Part shown: positions 54,431 to 62,980 of the stretch, in pieces | How positions within the stretch are numbered: the stretch's first letter is position 1 | How the letters are laid out: each line of letters opens with the position of its first letter | Origin: Neobacillus thermocopriae | GTDB taxonomy: Bacteria > Bacillota > Bacilli > Bacillales > Cytobacillaceae | Reading direction: 5' to 3' | Assembly (NCBI RefSeq): GCF_010975035.1 | Contig: NZ_JAAIUV010000008.1 | Location: 1 to 64,000, forward strand | DNA length: 64,000 nt | Notes under the pieces: generated by a model | The model's input: only the letters and a program-made list of their open reading frames with translations | Databases searched by the model: none | Told to the model about the DNA's origin: nothing | Made by a program: the position numbers and the translations under genes

Positions 54431-54836
54431 TATCATTTCCCTCCTATTGAAGAACATATCTTAACAATAGCATTTCGTAAATTATTTTAGCAATTTTGCT
54501 CATTTGATTTTTTTACTAAAAATTCAAATAATTTATCATAAATTAAACTTGACCCACCATACTCATTAGTAAGAAATAATCAAAGGAGGAGATGTCCCGA
54601 ACCTAGTTAAAGTAAATCAAAGAAAGTTTTGGAAACTTTGTTATATTGGTAGAAATTTTAAAAAATTGTGGGTACAATAAAGTTAGATGTATGACATCTA
54701 GATTCCACTTCCAGATTGATGAAAAGGAGATGTCTGCGGGGAAAAGAAGCTACATATTCTTGAAGATGTTTCTTCAAAGAGACTGTCGGTAGAGGGATTA
54801 CGTCAAAGGTTTGAAAAAAGGATAGGGAGTGGTTTT
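54431..54836. other. 406-bp gene-free region upstream of ytzE
   Basis: Contains TTGACC and an SD-like AAAGGAGGAG (54582-54591) before a four-codon frame, a small hairpin AGATGT/ACATCT (54686-54700), and an AAAAGGAG before an 18-codon frame ending at TAG. None is convincing as a gene. It is unusually long and structured for a leader, so a regulatory RNA is possible. Confidence 0.4.
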
Positions 54837-55058
54837 TTGAAACCTTCAACTAACCGAATGTTAAACCGTATCAAATGTATCTACATGTTTATTCGTGATA
54901 ACGGTACAGTTACAACGCAAGAACTTGTAGAGGAATTTGGTATTACTCCTCGCACCATACAACGAGACTTAAATGTTTTAGCTTATAATGACTTGGTTTT
55001 TAGCCCAAGTCGTGGAAAATGGACAACAACAAGAAAGAAAGTAAAACTTTCCTCTTAA
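54837..55058 (+). CDS. ytzE: short DeoR-type HTH regulator YtzE
   Basis: A 73-residue winged HTH without the usual sugar-binding domain. RIKCIYMFIRDNGTVTTQEL, VEEFGITPRTIQRDLNVLAY and FSPSRGKWTTTRKKVKLSS cover the whole YtzE family length, so it is not a truncation. Start is TTG 54837-54839 with AGGGAGTGG before it. Partner and targets unknown. Confidence 0.88.
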   Translation: MKPSTNRMLNRIKCIYMFIRDNGTVTTQELVEEFGITPRTIQRDLNVLAYNDLVFSPSRGKWTTTRKKVKLSS

Positions 55059-55137
55059 AAATGAAAAATAGACACAAACAATCCTATGCAATTGATTTGT
55101 TCTGTCCTAAAAAGAACATGATATAAATTTAAAAAGT

Positions 55138-55172
55138 TAAAGGAAGCCAATGTTTCTAGGCTTCCTTTTTTT
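55138..55172. terminator. terminator ytzE / DUF2935 gene
   Basis: AAGGAAGCC / GGCTTCCTTTTTTTTC with 10-nt loop. T-run is on the plus strand; it abuts the DUF2935 stop. Confidence 0.85.
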
Positions 55173-55613
55173 CTATTGGGATTGTCCTTGATTACTATAT
55201 AACAGAGCTTGGGCAATGCCGGTAAAATATTCTGACTCCCTTATAATATGGTCTAACACAACCTTTGCCGTCGGATTATTACTGACAGCTACACTATTTG
55301 TTTTAATTTGCTGACACAATTGTATAAATGCAAGGCTTTCTTGAAGACAATAGGAAACTAACTGAAGAACATGCTGGTACAGTTGGTTCGGAATATAGTA
55401 TCCTGAGCGGACCACTGTTTCAATAAACCGGACCACCTGTTGATGTGTTTGGCTAAGGGCTGTTTCCCATTTTTTCAAAGCCTCCACAAATTCCTCCTCT
55501 AGTCCACTTACTAGTTCTCGGATGACTACTGTATGTTCCTCTTCCTGATGCTTCCAAAATTCTGCTTCATCTAGTATTCGTAACGGCATTTGATGGCCGT
55601 AATAAAATTGCAT
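55173..55613 (-). CDS. DUF2935-like helical protein
   Basis: A 146-residue helical protein with an HxxE-type ferritin-like pattern: ILDEAEFWKHQEEEHTVVIR and VVLDHIIRESEYFTGIAQAL. It matches one half of DUF2935, which usually contains two such four-helix repeats (about 270 residues), so this is a half-length member. Start ATG 55611-55613 is 7 nt from GGAGG. Function unknown. It stands alone; 55614-55800 shows only the promoters. Confidence 0.72.
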   Translation of the reverse strand: MQFYYGHQMPLRILDEAEFWKHQEEEHTVVIRELVSGLEEEFVEALKKWETALSQTHQQVVRFIETVVRSGYYIPNQLYQHVLQLVSYCLQESLAFIQLCQQIKTNSVAVSNNPTAKVVLDHIIRESEYFTGIAQALLYSNQGQSQ

Positions 55614-55800
55614 ACCCATCCCTCCTTGTGATTTCTCTAAAATCTATGGGATGGGTAGACAAAATATTCATTACAGACAATTAGTGTCTACCGGACCCGG
55701 CATGGTCTAATGTTCTCCATTTCGTTTTCACCTTACAGATAATGACCATTTCATTTTTTAAAAATGATACAATGATAGAAAATATTTTGGGGTTGGCTGT

Positions 55801-56559
55801 ATGGATTTATTTAGAAATCAATATCTCAGAAAAATTGAACTGAAAAGAAATGATATTTCTTCTTATAATCACTACCCATTTAATTTGCCATTTATAAAAA
55901 ATTTTGAAGACTTATCCTTTCATCCAAAAGTGACGTTTTTAATAGGTGAAAACGGAATGGGGAAATCAACATTACTGGAAGCGATCGCTATAGCATTAGG
56001 GTTCAATCCTGAAGGTGGATCGTTCAACTTCCATTTTTCAACCTATGATTCTCATTCTGTTCTAGGTGAATATTTAAGGGTAATCAAGGGGATCGATCGG
56101 CCCAAAGATGGGTTTTTCCTGAGGGCTGAAAGCTTTTACAATGTTGCTTCCAATATTGAGGAAATGGACCGTGAAGGCTTTGGACCCCGTGTCATTGATT
56201 CTTTTGGTGGGGTTTCTCTCCATGAGCAATCCCATGGGGAGTCGTTTTTGGCGACATTTATCAATCGTTTTCGTGGAAATGGGATCTATATTTTGGACGA
56301 GCCGGAAGCCGCGCTTTCGCCTTTACGGCAATTGTCCATGCTCACCCGAATTCACGACCTTGTTAACGAAAATTCACAATTTGTCATTGCTACTCACTCT
56401 CCAATTATTATGTCATATCCAGATGCTGTAATTTTTGAATTTACGGATGAAGGAATTAGAGAGAGCAAACTAGAAGAAACAAGCCATTATCGGATTATGA
56501 AGCAGTTTTTCGACGATAGAAGTCGAATGATTCATCATTTGTTGAATGATAAACCATGA
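55801..56559 (+). CDS. predicted AAA-type ATPase (COG3910)
   Basis: A 252-residue ABC/AAA-like ATPase of the COG3910 type. Walker A is FLIGENGMGKSTLLEAIAIA; the signature-like loop is LHEQSHGESFLATFINRF; Walker B is IYILDEPEAALSPLRQLSML, and the switch His is in VIATHSPIIMSYPDAVIFEF. There is no membrane partner nearby and the length fits the stand-alone family. Likely a DNA-repair or toxin-like SMC-related ATPase; role unknown. SD GGGGTTGG. Confidence 0.85.
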   Translation: MDLFRNQYLRKIELKRNDISSYNHYPFNLPFIKNFEDLSFHPKVTFLIGENGMGKSTLLEAIAIALGFNPEGGSFNFHFSTYDSHSVLGEYLRVIKGIDRPKDGFFLRAESFYNVASNIEEMDREGFGPRVIDSFGGVSLHEQSHGESFLATFINRFRGNGIYILDEPEAALSPLRQLSMLTRIHDLVNENSQFVIATHSPIIMSYPDAVIFEFTDEGIRESKLEETSHYRIMKQFFDDRSRMIHHLLNDKP

Positions 56560-56590
56560 AAAAAGCTCAGAAAATGACTGAGCTTTTTTA
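56557..56590. terminator. bidirectional terminator ATPase / speD
   Basis: AAAAAAGCTCAG / CTGAGCTTTTTT, 7-nt loop, perfect 12-bp stem. The speD stop lies in its right end. Confidence 0.93.
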
Positions 56591-57394
56591 GATAATATTT
56601 TTTCCATAAAAAATTTCATCCATTTCGAATTTAATTCTTTCCGTAATCTCAATCCGTTCTTCTGGAGACAGTTTGTCTATTGTATAACCGAATAAATAGT
56701 TATTCAAATCAAACTCGCGAAGTTTACATTTCGTATGAAAAATATTTTCTTGATACACATTTACATCAATCATATCGAACATTTCAATGACATCGTCTGG
56801 AATGTAATTTTGAATGGAGCTAATTTCATGATCAATAAACAGTTTATTGCCATCTTTATCCCTAGTAAAGCCACGTACGCGGTAATCGATTGTCATAACA
56901 TCCGTTTCAAATGAACGAATTAAATAATGCAGTGCCTTCAAAGGCGAAATTTCGCCACAGGTTGATACGTCGATATCAGCCCTGAACGTGCTAATCCCTT
57001 CATCTGGATGATATTCAGGGTATGTATGAACAGTTATATGGCTTTTATCTAGTTGCATGACCACCGATTCCATTAAAGGTCCTGGTGATTCCTCAAAAAT
57101 ATCTTTTGGGGCATTCTTGACAGGACCTTCCGATACAAGTAATGTCACACTCGCTCCAGCAGGTTCAAAATCTTGACTAGCAATATTTAATACATGTGCT
57201 CCAATAATATCTGCCACATTTTTTAAAATCTTTGTTAACCTTTCAGCACTATATTGCTCATCAATATATTTTAAATAGGCCTCCCGTTCTTCTCGTGTTT
57301 TCGTATAACAAATATCATACATATTAAAACTTAATGATTTCGTTAAGTTATTAAAGCCATGTAATTCGATCCGCTGCTCGTGTGTAAGCTTCAT
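56588..57394 (-). CDS. speD: S-adenosylmethionine decarboxylase, E. coli type (class 1A)
   Basis: Makes the aminopropyl donor for spermidine. It is 268 residues, the long E. coli SpeD form, not the 126-residue class 1B form of B. subtilis. The self-cleavage and pyruvoyl serine is in [60 protein letters not shown] and [20 protein letters not shown] complete the family. SD GGGGGAAGAGG. No speE adjacent. Confidence 0.95.
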   Translation of the reverse strand: MKLTHEQRIELHGFNNLTKSLSFNMYDICYTKTREEREAYLKYIDEQYSAERLTKILKNVADIIGAHVLNIASQDFEPAGASVTLLVSEGPVKNAPKDIFEESPGPLMESVVMQLDKSHITVHTYPEYHPDEGISTFRADIDVSTCGEISPLKALHYLIRSFETDVMTIDYRVRGFTRDKDGNKLFIDHEISSIQNYIPDDVIEMFDMIDVNVYQENIFHTKCKLREFDLNNYLFGYTIDKLSPEERIEITERIKFEMDEIFYGKNII

Positions 57395-57579
57395 TACCTC
57401 TTCCCCCTACTTGAGTTTTCCCATTTCAAATTACTTTCGTGAATATTAATAAGTTGCCCAGATTTCCATTTTTTATGGATCATTCAACACATTTCATCTC
57501 TTTACACGAATCAAAACATTCGAAAGACATGATGATGGAATATACCTTAACGAGGCTAAAAAATAAGAATTCGACTTTT

Positions 57580-57594
57580 TTATAATAATTATAA
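57580..57594 (+). promoter_or_regulatory. PerR box 1 upstream of dps (perfect consensus)
   Basis: TTATAATAATTATAA matches the PerR consensus TTATAATNATTATAA at every position. It lies just upstream of the dps -35 region (centre 74 bp before the ATG). Confidence 0.85.
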
Positions 57595-57601
57595 TTTAAT
57601 A

Positions 57602-57629
57602 TTGATTTTAAAATTATAAATGTTATAAT
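57602..57629 (+). promoter_or_regulatory. dps promoter with PerR box 2
   Basis: -35 TTGATT (57602-57607), 16-nt spacer, -10 TATAAT (57624-57629). A second PerR-like site TTATAAATGTTATAA (57614-57628) covers the -10, with two central mismatches. PerR bound here would block RNA polymerase. Confidence 0.75.
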
Positions 57630-57660
57630 AAAAACAGATGAAATAAGAGGAGGAAATAAC

Positions 57661-58095
57661 ATGACGCTTGAACAAGTACTAAATCAACAAATTGCAAACT
57701 GGAATGTATTATATACAAAATTACATCGCTATCACTGGTATGTGAAAGGACCTCAATTTTTTACATTACATGCTAAATTTGAAGAATTGTATGAAGAAGC
57801 AGCTGCTGTAATAGATGAATTGGCAGAACAATTACTAGTCATTGGAGGAAGCCCGATTTCAACATTAAAAGAATATATACAATATGCAACCATCGAGGAA
57901 TCTACTGAAATGTTAACAGCGGAAGGAATGGTCCAAGCTGTAGTAAATGATTTTTCACAAATTGTTGCAGAGTTACAAGTTGGTATGGAAGTTGCGAAGC
58001 AAAACAATGATGAAGTTACTAGTGACATGTTTTTAGAATTAATCGCCAAACTAAACAAACACAACTGGATGTTAAAATCCTTTTTGAATGCTTAA
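57661..58095 (+). CDS. dps: Dps-family DNA-protecting ferritin (MrgA-like)
   Basis: A 144-residue dodecameric mini-ferritin. The ferroxidase ligands are in LHRYHWYVKGPQFFTLHAKF then EELYEEAAAVIDELAEQLLV (His and Asp/Glu in place). It stores iron, using peroxide as oxidant, and protects DNA. Two PerR boxes upstream make it functionally equivalent to B. subtilis mrgA. SD AAGAGGAGGAAATAAC. Located beside speD; both affect DNA protection, but they are divergent and not an operon. Confidence 0.95.
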   Translation: MTLEQVLNQQIANWNVLYTKLHRYHWYVKGPQFFTLHAKFEELYEEAAAVIDELAEQLLVIGGSPISTLKEYIQYATIEESTEMLTAEGMVQAVVNDFSQIVAELQVGMEVAKQNNDEVTSDMFLELIAKLNKHNWMLKSFLNA

Positions 58096-58099
58096 TGAA

Positions 58100-58138
58100 T
58101 AAAAAAGGGACAAAGTCATTAAACTCTGTCCCTTTTTA
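58100..58138 (+). terminator. dps terminator
   Basis: AAAAAGGGACA / TGTCCCTTTTT stem after the stop. From here to 58345 I see AT-rich sequence without gene or clear site. Confidence 0.92.
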
Positions 58139-58345
58139 AATTAAAGATAAGCAAAAATAATTTCTAACGGTTTACAAAAGATAAAGACTAAAAAACAAAA
58201 CGAACACACTATTTAATTTCTTAAAATTACAAACAAAATGAAAAGACCTAAATCTAGCCAAAGACCAGACTTAAGTCTTGGAAGCTAACGAAACATTTGT
58301 CTAGTTTTATTAAGTTGGTAAGATTAGGTCAATTACAGGTCTTGT

Positions 58346-59065
58346 TTATTTCACCTGATAATTTTTTAACTGTTCAATTTCTTCCTCGGTCAGTTCCCGA
58401 TATTCCCCGAGCCCCAAAGATTCATCCAATTTCAATGGGCCCATGGAAATCCGCTGCAAATAGATAACCCTTTTGCCGACGGCTTGGAACATTCTTTTCA
58501 CCTGATGGAATTTCCCTTCGGTAATCGTCAACTCAATGTCAGAACGAAGACCAGATTTTAATATTTTTAATTCGCCGGGCTTTGTCAAATACCCATCATT
58601 TAACACCACGCCTTTAGAGAAAGCTTGAACATCCTCCTCGGTTACCACACCATCAATGACAGCAAAGTAAGTTTTTGGTACATGCTTTTTCGGCGATAGC
58701 AAGCGATGGGCCAGTTGCCCGTCATTGGTTAACAGCAACAATCCTTCTGTATCTTTATCCAACCGACCTACTGGAAATGGTTTATATACTTGATCTTCCA
58801 TTTCCAATAAATCAATGACTGTTTCCTCTTGATGATCCTCCGTTGCCGAGATGACTCCAGGAGGCTTGTTCATCATTAAATAAATCCATTCCTTATATTC
58901 AATTACTTCACCATATAAGGTGATAGTTTCTGTATTGGGGTCCACATGCTGTTTAGCATCTTTAACAATGGTGTCATTCACTTTGACAGCACCGTCTTTT
59001 AAAAGTTGTTTCACTTCCTTGCGGCTGCCGTAACCAAGATTGGAGAGCAATTTATCAATTCTCAC
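58346..59065 (-). CDS. RsuA-family 16S rRNA pseudouridine synthase
   Basis: A 239-residue enzyme with an N-terminal S4 RNA-binding domain (about 1-60; RIDKLLSNLGYGSRKEVKQL) and the catalytic domain with PVGRLDKDTEGLLLLTNDG (catalytic Asp). MMNKPPGVISATEDH and HQVKRMFQAVGKRVIYLQRI follow. Probably modifies U516-equivalent of 16S rRNA. Start GTG 59063-59065 with AAGGAGACG; overlaps the ytgP end by 11 bp, so an operon with ytgP. In B. subtilis the gene at this spot is ytzG. Confidence 0.92.
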   Translation of the reverse strand: MRIDKLLSNLGYGSRKEVKQLLKDGAVKVNDTIVKDAKQHVDPNTETITLYGEVIEYKEWIYLMMNKPPGVISATEDHQEETVIDLLEMEDQVYKPFPVGRLDKDTEGLLLLTNDGQLAHRLLSPKKHVPKTYFAVIDGVVTEEDVQAFSKGVVLNDGYLTKPGELKILKSGLRSDIELTITEGKFHQVKRMFQAVGKRVIYLQRISMGPLKLDESLGLGEYRELTEEEIEQLKNYQVK

Positions 59066-60686
59066 TGGCTCGTCTCCTTCCAAAAATCTGTAATTTTCTC
59101 AACAAACGGTCGACTCTGTCACCAAATAACTTGCGGGCTAGACCAGATTTTAAGCCTAAGTAAAAATAAATAGCTGCCCCCACACTAGCGCTGAGACCTA
59201 TAAGAATCACAGATTCAATCTTTGATTCAGGTGAGAGGAATAACAATAAGAGTTTATAAACAATGCCTGTGCCCGCCCACATAAAACCAACAAAAATGAC
59301 AATAAGTAGACTTCTTCTTAATACAAGTCGAAACGGATAGTGAGCAAATGACTTAATGACTAATAAATTGATTAATATCGCAGCAGCATATCCAAGCGTA
59401 GTAGCTAAAACCGCTCCTTTTGTTTCCATCATTTTAATGAGCGGAATGTTTAAAGAAAGTTTAATTAATAATCCGACTAATAAGCTTAAAATCGTAAAGC
59501 GCTGCTCATTAATCCCTTGCAAAATAGCTGCTGTAACTGAAAACAAAGAAAAGAGTATAGCAACTGGAGCATAGGCTCGCAACACTTCAGCCCCTATCAA
59601 ATCATGCTGATAGAACGCAGTATAGACAGGTTCCGCCAATAAGGATAATCCGATGGAAGCAGGCAAGGTTAAATATAACAGCACTTGAAACGTTTGGTTG
59701 AGCTGATGGTTTAAGCTCTTCCGATCCCCAGCAACAAATGCCTGTGTAATACTTGGGACAAGCGTTAATGAAAAGGCGGTGGCCAGTGACATAGGAATAA
59801 TTACAATTTTGTGAGACTCAAAATTTAAAATTGAAAAATAAGAATCTGCAACCTTCGCTTGGATTCCAATCTCAGCCATAGCCTTACTGAAAGTAATTTG
59901 GTCAACGGCTTGAAACAATGGATTAGCAATCCCAACTAACACAAATGGAGCGGAATAAAGCAGAATTTCCTTGTAAATTTCTTTAAGAGAAATTTCTACT
60001 GTTCCTTTATCTTTTCGCAAAAGCTCATCCAGATATGGCTTTCTTTTATACCAATACCAAAATAATACGAGTAAACCACCAATAGCTCCAACAAACGCTG
60101 CAAACGTCGCCACTGAAGCTGCCGTTACAATGTCACCTTTAAAAATTTTCAAGACAGCATACGCTCCGATGAGCAAGAAAGCAATCCGGACAATTTGTTC
60201 AACAACCTGGGAAACAGCGGTAGGTCCCATCGATTGATGGCCTTGAAAAAATCCTCTAATTAAACTCATAAATGGCACAATAATCAAAGCAAAACTTACC
60301 GCCCGCATTACTGTTGTTACATCTTTAATATTGGCGTCTTTATTTGTGCTCATTTCCGCAAAAACAGGTGCTGCGAAGTACATGATGAGAAATGAAATCA
60401 CACCAGTGGTAAGCATAACCAGTAAGCCGGATTTAAAAAGCTTTCGGCCAACAGCAAATTCCTCAAGAGCATTATATTTAGATATAAATTTTGAAACAGC
60501 AAGCGGAATTCCCGCCGTTGCAACACTGATAAAAATCGTATAGGGAACATAAGAGTATTGGTAAAGGACCGTCCCCTCTCTCCCTACAATTTGGAAAAAT
60601 GGAATGACGTAAATTAAACCAAGAATTTTGGATAGTATCGTTCCGAATGTAAGGATAAAAGTTCCTCTTAAAAGCTTAGACTGCAT
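59055..60686 (-). CDS. ytgP: MVF/MurJ-like lipid II flippase family protein YtgP
   Basis: A 543-residue polytopic protein of the MATE-like MVF family with about 14 membrane helices. Starts MQSKLLRGTFILTFGTILSK. YVPYTIFISVATAGIPLAVS, GPTAVSQVVEQIVRIAFLLI and ILFSLFSVTAAILQGINEQR are typical of YtgP/MurJ of Firmicutes. B. subtilis YtgP (MurJ) acts in lipid II export, partly redundant with Amj. Start ATG 60684-60686 after AGGAAGGG. Confidence 0.92.
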   Translation of the reverse strand: MQSKLLRGTFILTFGTILSKILGLIYVIPFFQIVGREGTVLYQYSYVPYTIFISVATAGIPLAVSKFISKYNALEEFAVGRKLFKSGLLVMLTTGVISFLIMYFAAPVFAEMSTNKDANIKDVTTVMRAVSFALIIVPFMSLIRGFFQGHQSMGPTAVSQVVEQIVRIAFLLIGAYAVLKIFKGDIVTAASVATFAAFVGAIGGLLVLFWYWYKRKPYLDELLRKDKGTVEISLKEIYKEILLYSAPFVLVGIANPLFQAVDQITFSKAMAEIGIQAKVADSYFSILNFESHKIVIIPMSLATAFSLTLVPSITQAFVAGDRKSLNHQLNQTFQVLLYLTLPASIGLSLLAEPVYTAFYQHDLIGAEVLRAYAPVAILFSLFSVTAAILQGINEQRFTILSLLVGLLIKLSLNIPLIKMMETKGAVLATTLGYAAAILINLLVIKSFAHYPFRLVLRRSLLIVIFVGFMWAGTGIVYKLLLLFLSPESKIESVILIGLSASVGAAIYFYLGLKSGLARKLFGDRVDRLLRKLQIFGRRRASEN

Positions 60687-60866
60687 AAAATCCCTTCCTG
60701 ACTGAAGAATCCGCAAAAACCATTACAGTTTTTTGCACACTATTGATAGTTTACAACTTCTTTTCTTGCTATGCTACTAACAACCAAATGAAATTTATGA
60801 AAAAATCGTTTATATTCGTCACAAAATGTTTATAATGAGGTGAATCTATTTAAAGTTGGTGGAAGT

Positions 60867-62141
60867 ATGAATTATGATGTCATTGTGATCGGCGGTGGCC
60901 CATCAGGATTAATGGCAGCTATTGCTGCAGGAGAAAAAGGAGCAAAAGTCTTATTAATAGATAAAGGGAACAAGCTTGGAAGAAAACTAGCCATTTCCGG
61001 TGGCGGCCGTTGCAATGTTACGAACAGGCTCCCTGTCGATGAATTAATTAAGCATATTCCCGGAAACGGTAAATTTTTGTATAGTGCATTTTCAATTTTT
61101 AATAATGAAGATATCATCCGATTTTTTGAGAAATTAGGTATACAACTGAAAGAAGAGGATCATGGTCGGATGTTTCCGGTAACCAATAAAGCACAATCGG
61201 TGGTTGATGCTTTACTAAATCAGCTGGATAAACTGCAGGTTATGGTTATGACCGATGCACCCGTAGTTGATGTTCTTTATGAAAATGGATCGGTTTCTGG
61301 CATTTTATTAAAGAATAAACAAATTTTCACTGCAAAATCCATTGTTATTGCTGTTGGTGGAAAATCGGTTCCCCACACAGGGTCAACCGGAGATGGTTAT
61401 GCTTGGGCAGAAAAAGCCGGACATACGATCACTGATTTATTTCCTACTGAAGTACCAGTTACCTCGGATGAATCTTTCATTAAAAATAAAGTTTTACAAG
61501 GGTTATCACTCCGGGATATCGAATTAAGTGTGTTAAATCCAAAAGGAAAACCGTTAATTACTCACCGCATGGACATGATTTTTACCCATTTCGGCATCAG
61601 CGGCCCTGCAGTACTCCGTTGCAGTCAGTTCGTTGTAAAAGCGCTAAAGAAATTTAATGTTACACATGTGTCTATGCTTATAGACGCCCTACCGGATCGA
61701 AAAGAAGAGGAATTATTCCAAGAAATCGTAAAATTAGTGAAAGCCGAACCGAAAAAAAATCTTAAGAACATCCTTAAAGGCTTGCTTCCGGAACGATACT
61801 TGTTATTTTTATTAGAAAAAAACGAGATCGACCCAACAGCCCAAGCGGGAACGATTTCAAAAGAAAAAATTCGTAGTTTTGTTCATAGTTGCAAAAACTT
61901 TCAATTCAAGGTGAATGGAACCCTCTCCATTGAAAAAGCGTTTGTAACTGGTGGCGGAGTTTCGGTAAAAGAAATTAATCCGAAAACAATGGAATCAAAA
62001 CTGATGAACGGTTTATATTTTGCTGGTGAAATTTTAGATATTCATGGATACACCGGTGGTTACAATATTACTGCTGCTCTTGTAACGGGAAGATTAGCCG
62101 GAACAAATGCAGCTTTAACTGCCAAAAATAATAGGGCCTGA
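60867..62141 (+). CDS. ytfP: HI0933-family flavoprotein YtfP
   Basis: A 424-residue NAD(P)/FAD-dependent oxidoreductase-like protein. FAD site [20 protein letters not shown], then [20 protein letters not shown] (family signature), [20 protein letters not shown]-like segment, [16 protein letters not shown] and [19 protein letters not shown]. Substrate unknown. Start ATG 60867 after GGTGGAAG. Its TGA falls in a hairpin shared with cse60. Confidence 0.93.
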   Translation: MNYDVIVIGGGPSGLMAAIAAGEKGAKVLLIDKGNKLGRKLAISGGGRCNVTNRLPVDELIKHIPGNGKFLYSAFSIFNNEDIIRFFEKLGIQLKEEDHGRMFPVTNKAQSVVDALLNQLDKLQVMVMTDAPVVDVLYENGSVSGILLKNKQIFTAKSIVIAVGGKSVPHTGSTGDGYAWAEKAGHTITDLFPTEVPVTSDESFIKNKVLQGLSLRDIELSVLNPKGKPLITHRMDMIFTHFGISGPAVLRCSQFVVKALKKFNVTHVSMLIDALPDRKEEELFQEIVKLVKAEPKKNLKNILKGLLPERYLLFLLEKNEIDPTAQAGTISKEKIRSFVHSCKNFQFKVNGTLSIEKAFVTGGGVSVKEINPKTMESKLMNGLYFAGEILDIHGYTGGYNITAALVTGRLAGTNAALTAKNNRA

Positions 62142-62160
62142 CTTTGAGCGTTAGGCCCTG
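62133..62160. terminator. shared hairpin covering both stop codons of ytfP and cse60
   Basis: AGGGCCT (62133-62139) / AGGCCCT (62153-62159) with a 13-nt loop. The ytfP TGA is 62139-62141 and the cse60 TAA is 62151-62153. A T-rich run follows on the minus strand only. Confidence 0.65.
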
Positions 62161-62336
62161 TAAATAATCATAGCGGAAAAACAATAGACTTGTTCTTCCT
62201 CTTCATCCTCTTGAAATGCTGCTACATTGTATTTAATATCTAGCAAACTTTTTTCATCTAAGCCTCTCAACCAGCGATTCATTTCTATCTCTAAATCCTT
62301 TTCATGCTCACGATCAAATAACTTTACTTGAATCAT
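62151..62336 (-). CDS. small sporulation protein Cse60 family
   Basis: A 61-residue protein: MIQVKLFDREHEKDLEIEMN, then RWLRGLDEKSLLDIKYNVAA, FQEDEEEEQVYCFSAMIIYR. Pattern and length fit the Cse60 family, a sigma-E-dependent sporulation gene product of unknown role. SD AAAGGGAGAG. Upstream, 62362-62369 reads CATACTGT, close to the sigma-E -10 CATACANT. Confidence 0.78.
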   Translation of the reverse strand: MIQVKLFDREHEKDLEIEMNRWLRGLDEKSLLDIKYNVAAFQEDEEEEQVYCFSAMIIYRA

Positions 62337-62361
62337 CTGTCTCTCCCTTTCCTTTTTTCTT

Positions 62362-62369
62362 ACAGTATG
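62362..62369 (-). promoter_or_regulatory. possible sigma-E promoter -10 of cse60
   Basis: CATACTGT on the minus strand, 7 of 8 to the sigma-E consensus. No good -35 at 14-15 nt, so tentative. Confidence 0.35.
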
Positions 62370-62384
62370 GACAGTTTTTCAGAA

Positions 62385-62592
62385 ACTTAAAAGTGAAAGG
62401 CTCCCTGTTTAGCGTCCTCCTATCGCCTCCTCCCATAAGCTGTCGCATTCAGTCATGCGATATGGATGCTACCGGAGGCTTCCTTGTGTTAACCTCCAAC
62501 TGAGATGAAAGAGAATACACGAAGAGACGGAAAGACGAATAGATGTTGACTTAAACTTAAGTCATCTCACTGCTAGATTTTTTAAAGTCAAA
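62385..62592 (+). repeat. dispersed intergenic repeat, copy F
   Basis: Near full-length but diverged: AAGGCTCCCTGTTTAGCG, GCCTCCTCCCATAAGCTGTC, a clean hairpin TCGCAT/ATGCGA around TCAGTC, GGCTTCCTTGTGTTAACCTC, CAACTGAGATGAAAGAGA, ATAGATGTTGACTTAAACTT. The right end with GGCGCTGGAGCTAGACA is lost. It fills the gap between cse60 and the rhodanese gene. Confidence 0.78.
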
Positions 62593-62617
62593 AAAAAAGA
62601 CTCCCATTTGGAGTCTT
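62589..62617 (-). terminator. rhodanese gene terminator
   Basis: AGACTCC / GGAGTCT with a 5-nt loop and nine T on the minus strand, adjoining the stop. Confidence 0.88.
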
Positions 62618-62921
62618 ATACCGTTTCGCCTTCCCATTCAAGCATTCCGCCGACCATGTTACAAACTTTATAGCCTTTATCCTGTAGATACTGGCAGACA
62701 TTGCCGCTACGAGCACTGGAGCGACAAATAAAAATGTATTCTTTGTCTTTATCAAAATAGTCAAGGTTATCTGGAATATCACTCATGCGAATATGTTTGG
62801 CTCCAGGAATCATTCCCATTGCCACCTCGTGATCTTCCCTTACATCCACCATCTCAAGCTTTTCCCCAGCTTCAAGCTTCTTTTTTAATTCTGCTGGGGT
62901 TATTGTTTTAATTTCTTCCAT
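62616..62921 (-). CDS. ytwF: rhodanese-like protein YtwF
   Basis: A 101-residue single-domain rhodanese. EKLEMVDVREDHEVAMGMIP and the active-site loop YIFICRSSARSGNVCQYLQD with the persulfide cysteine in CRSSARS. Likely a sulfur carrier or thiosulfate sulfurtransferase. Starts MEEIKTITPAELKKKLEAGE, SD AAAGGGGACG. Located 60 bp after leuS on the same strand, separated by the leuS terminator. Confidence 0.92.
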   Translation of the reverse strand: MEEIKTITPAELKKKLEAGEKLEMVDVREDHEVAMGMIPGAKHIRMSDIPDNLDYFDKDKEYIFICRSSARSGNVCQYLQDKGYKVCNMVGGMLEWEGETV

Positions 62922-62940
62922 CTAAATCGTCCCCTTTTTA

Positions 62941-62975
62941 GAAAAACATCCCCTAAAAATTGGGGGATGTTTTCA
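62941..62975 (-). terminator. leuS terminator
   Basis: AAAACATCCCC / GGGGATGTTTTTC stem-loop on the minus strand, 6 bp after the stop. Confidence 0.88.
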
Positions 62976-62980
62976 AATAA

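Noticed and set aside
54727-54792. 18-codon frame before ytzE
   Set aside because: The SD touches the ATG and there is no similarity to known peptides.
57480-57662. 60-codon minus-strand frame between speD and dps
   Set aside because: It covers both PerR boxes and the dps promoter, and its composition is simply AT-rich.
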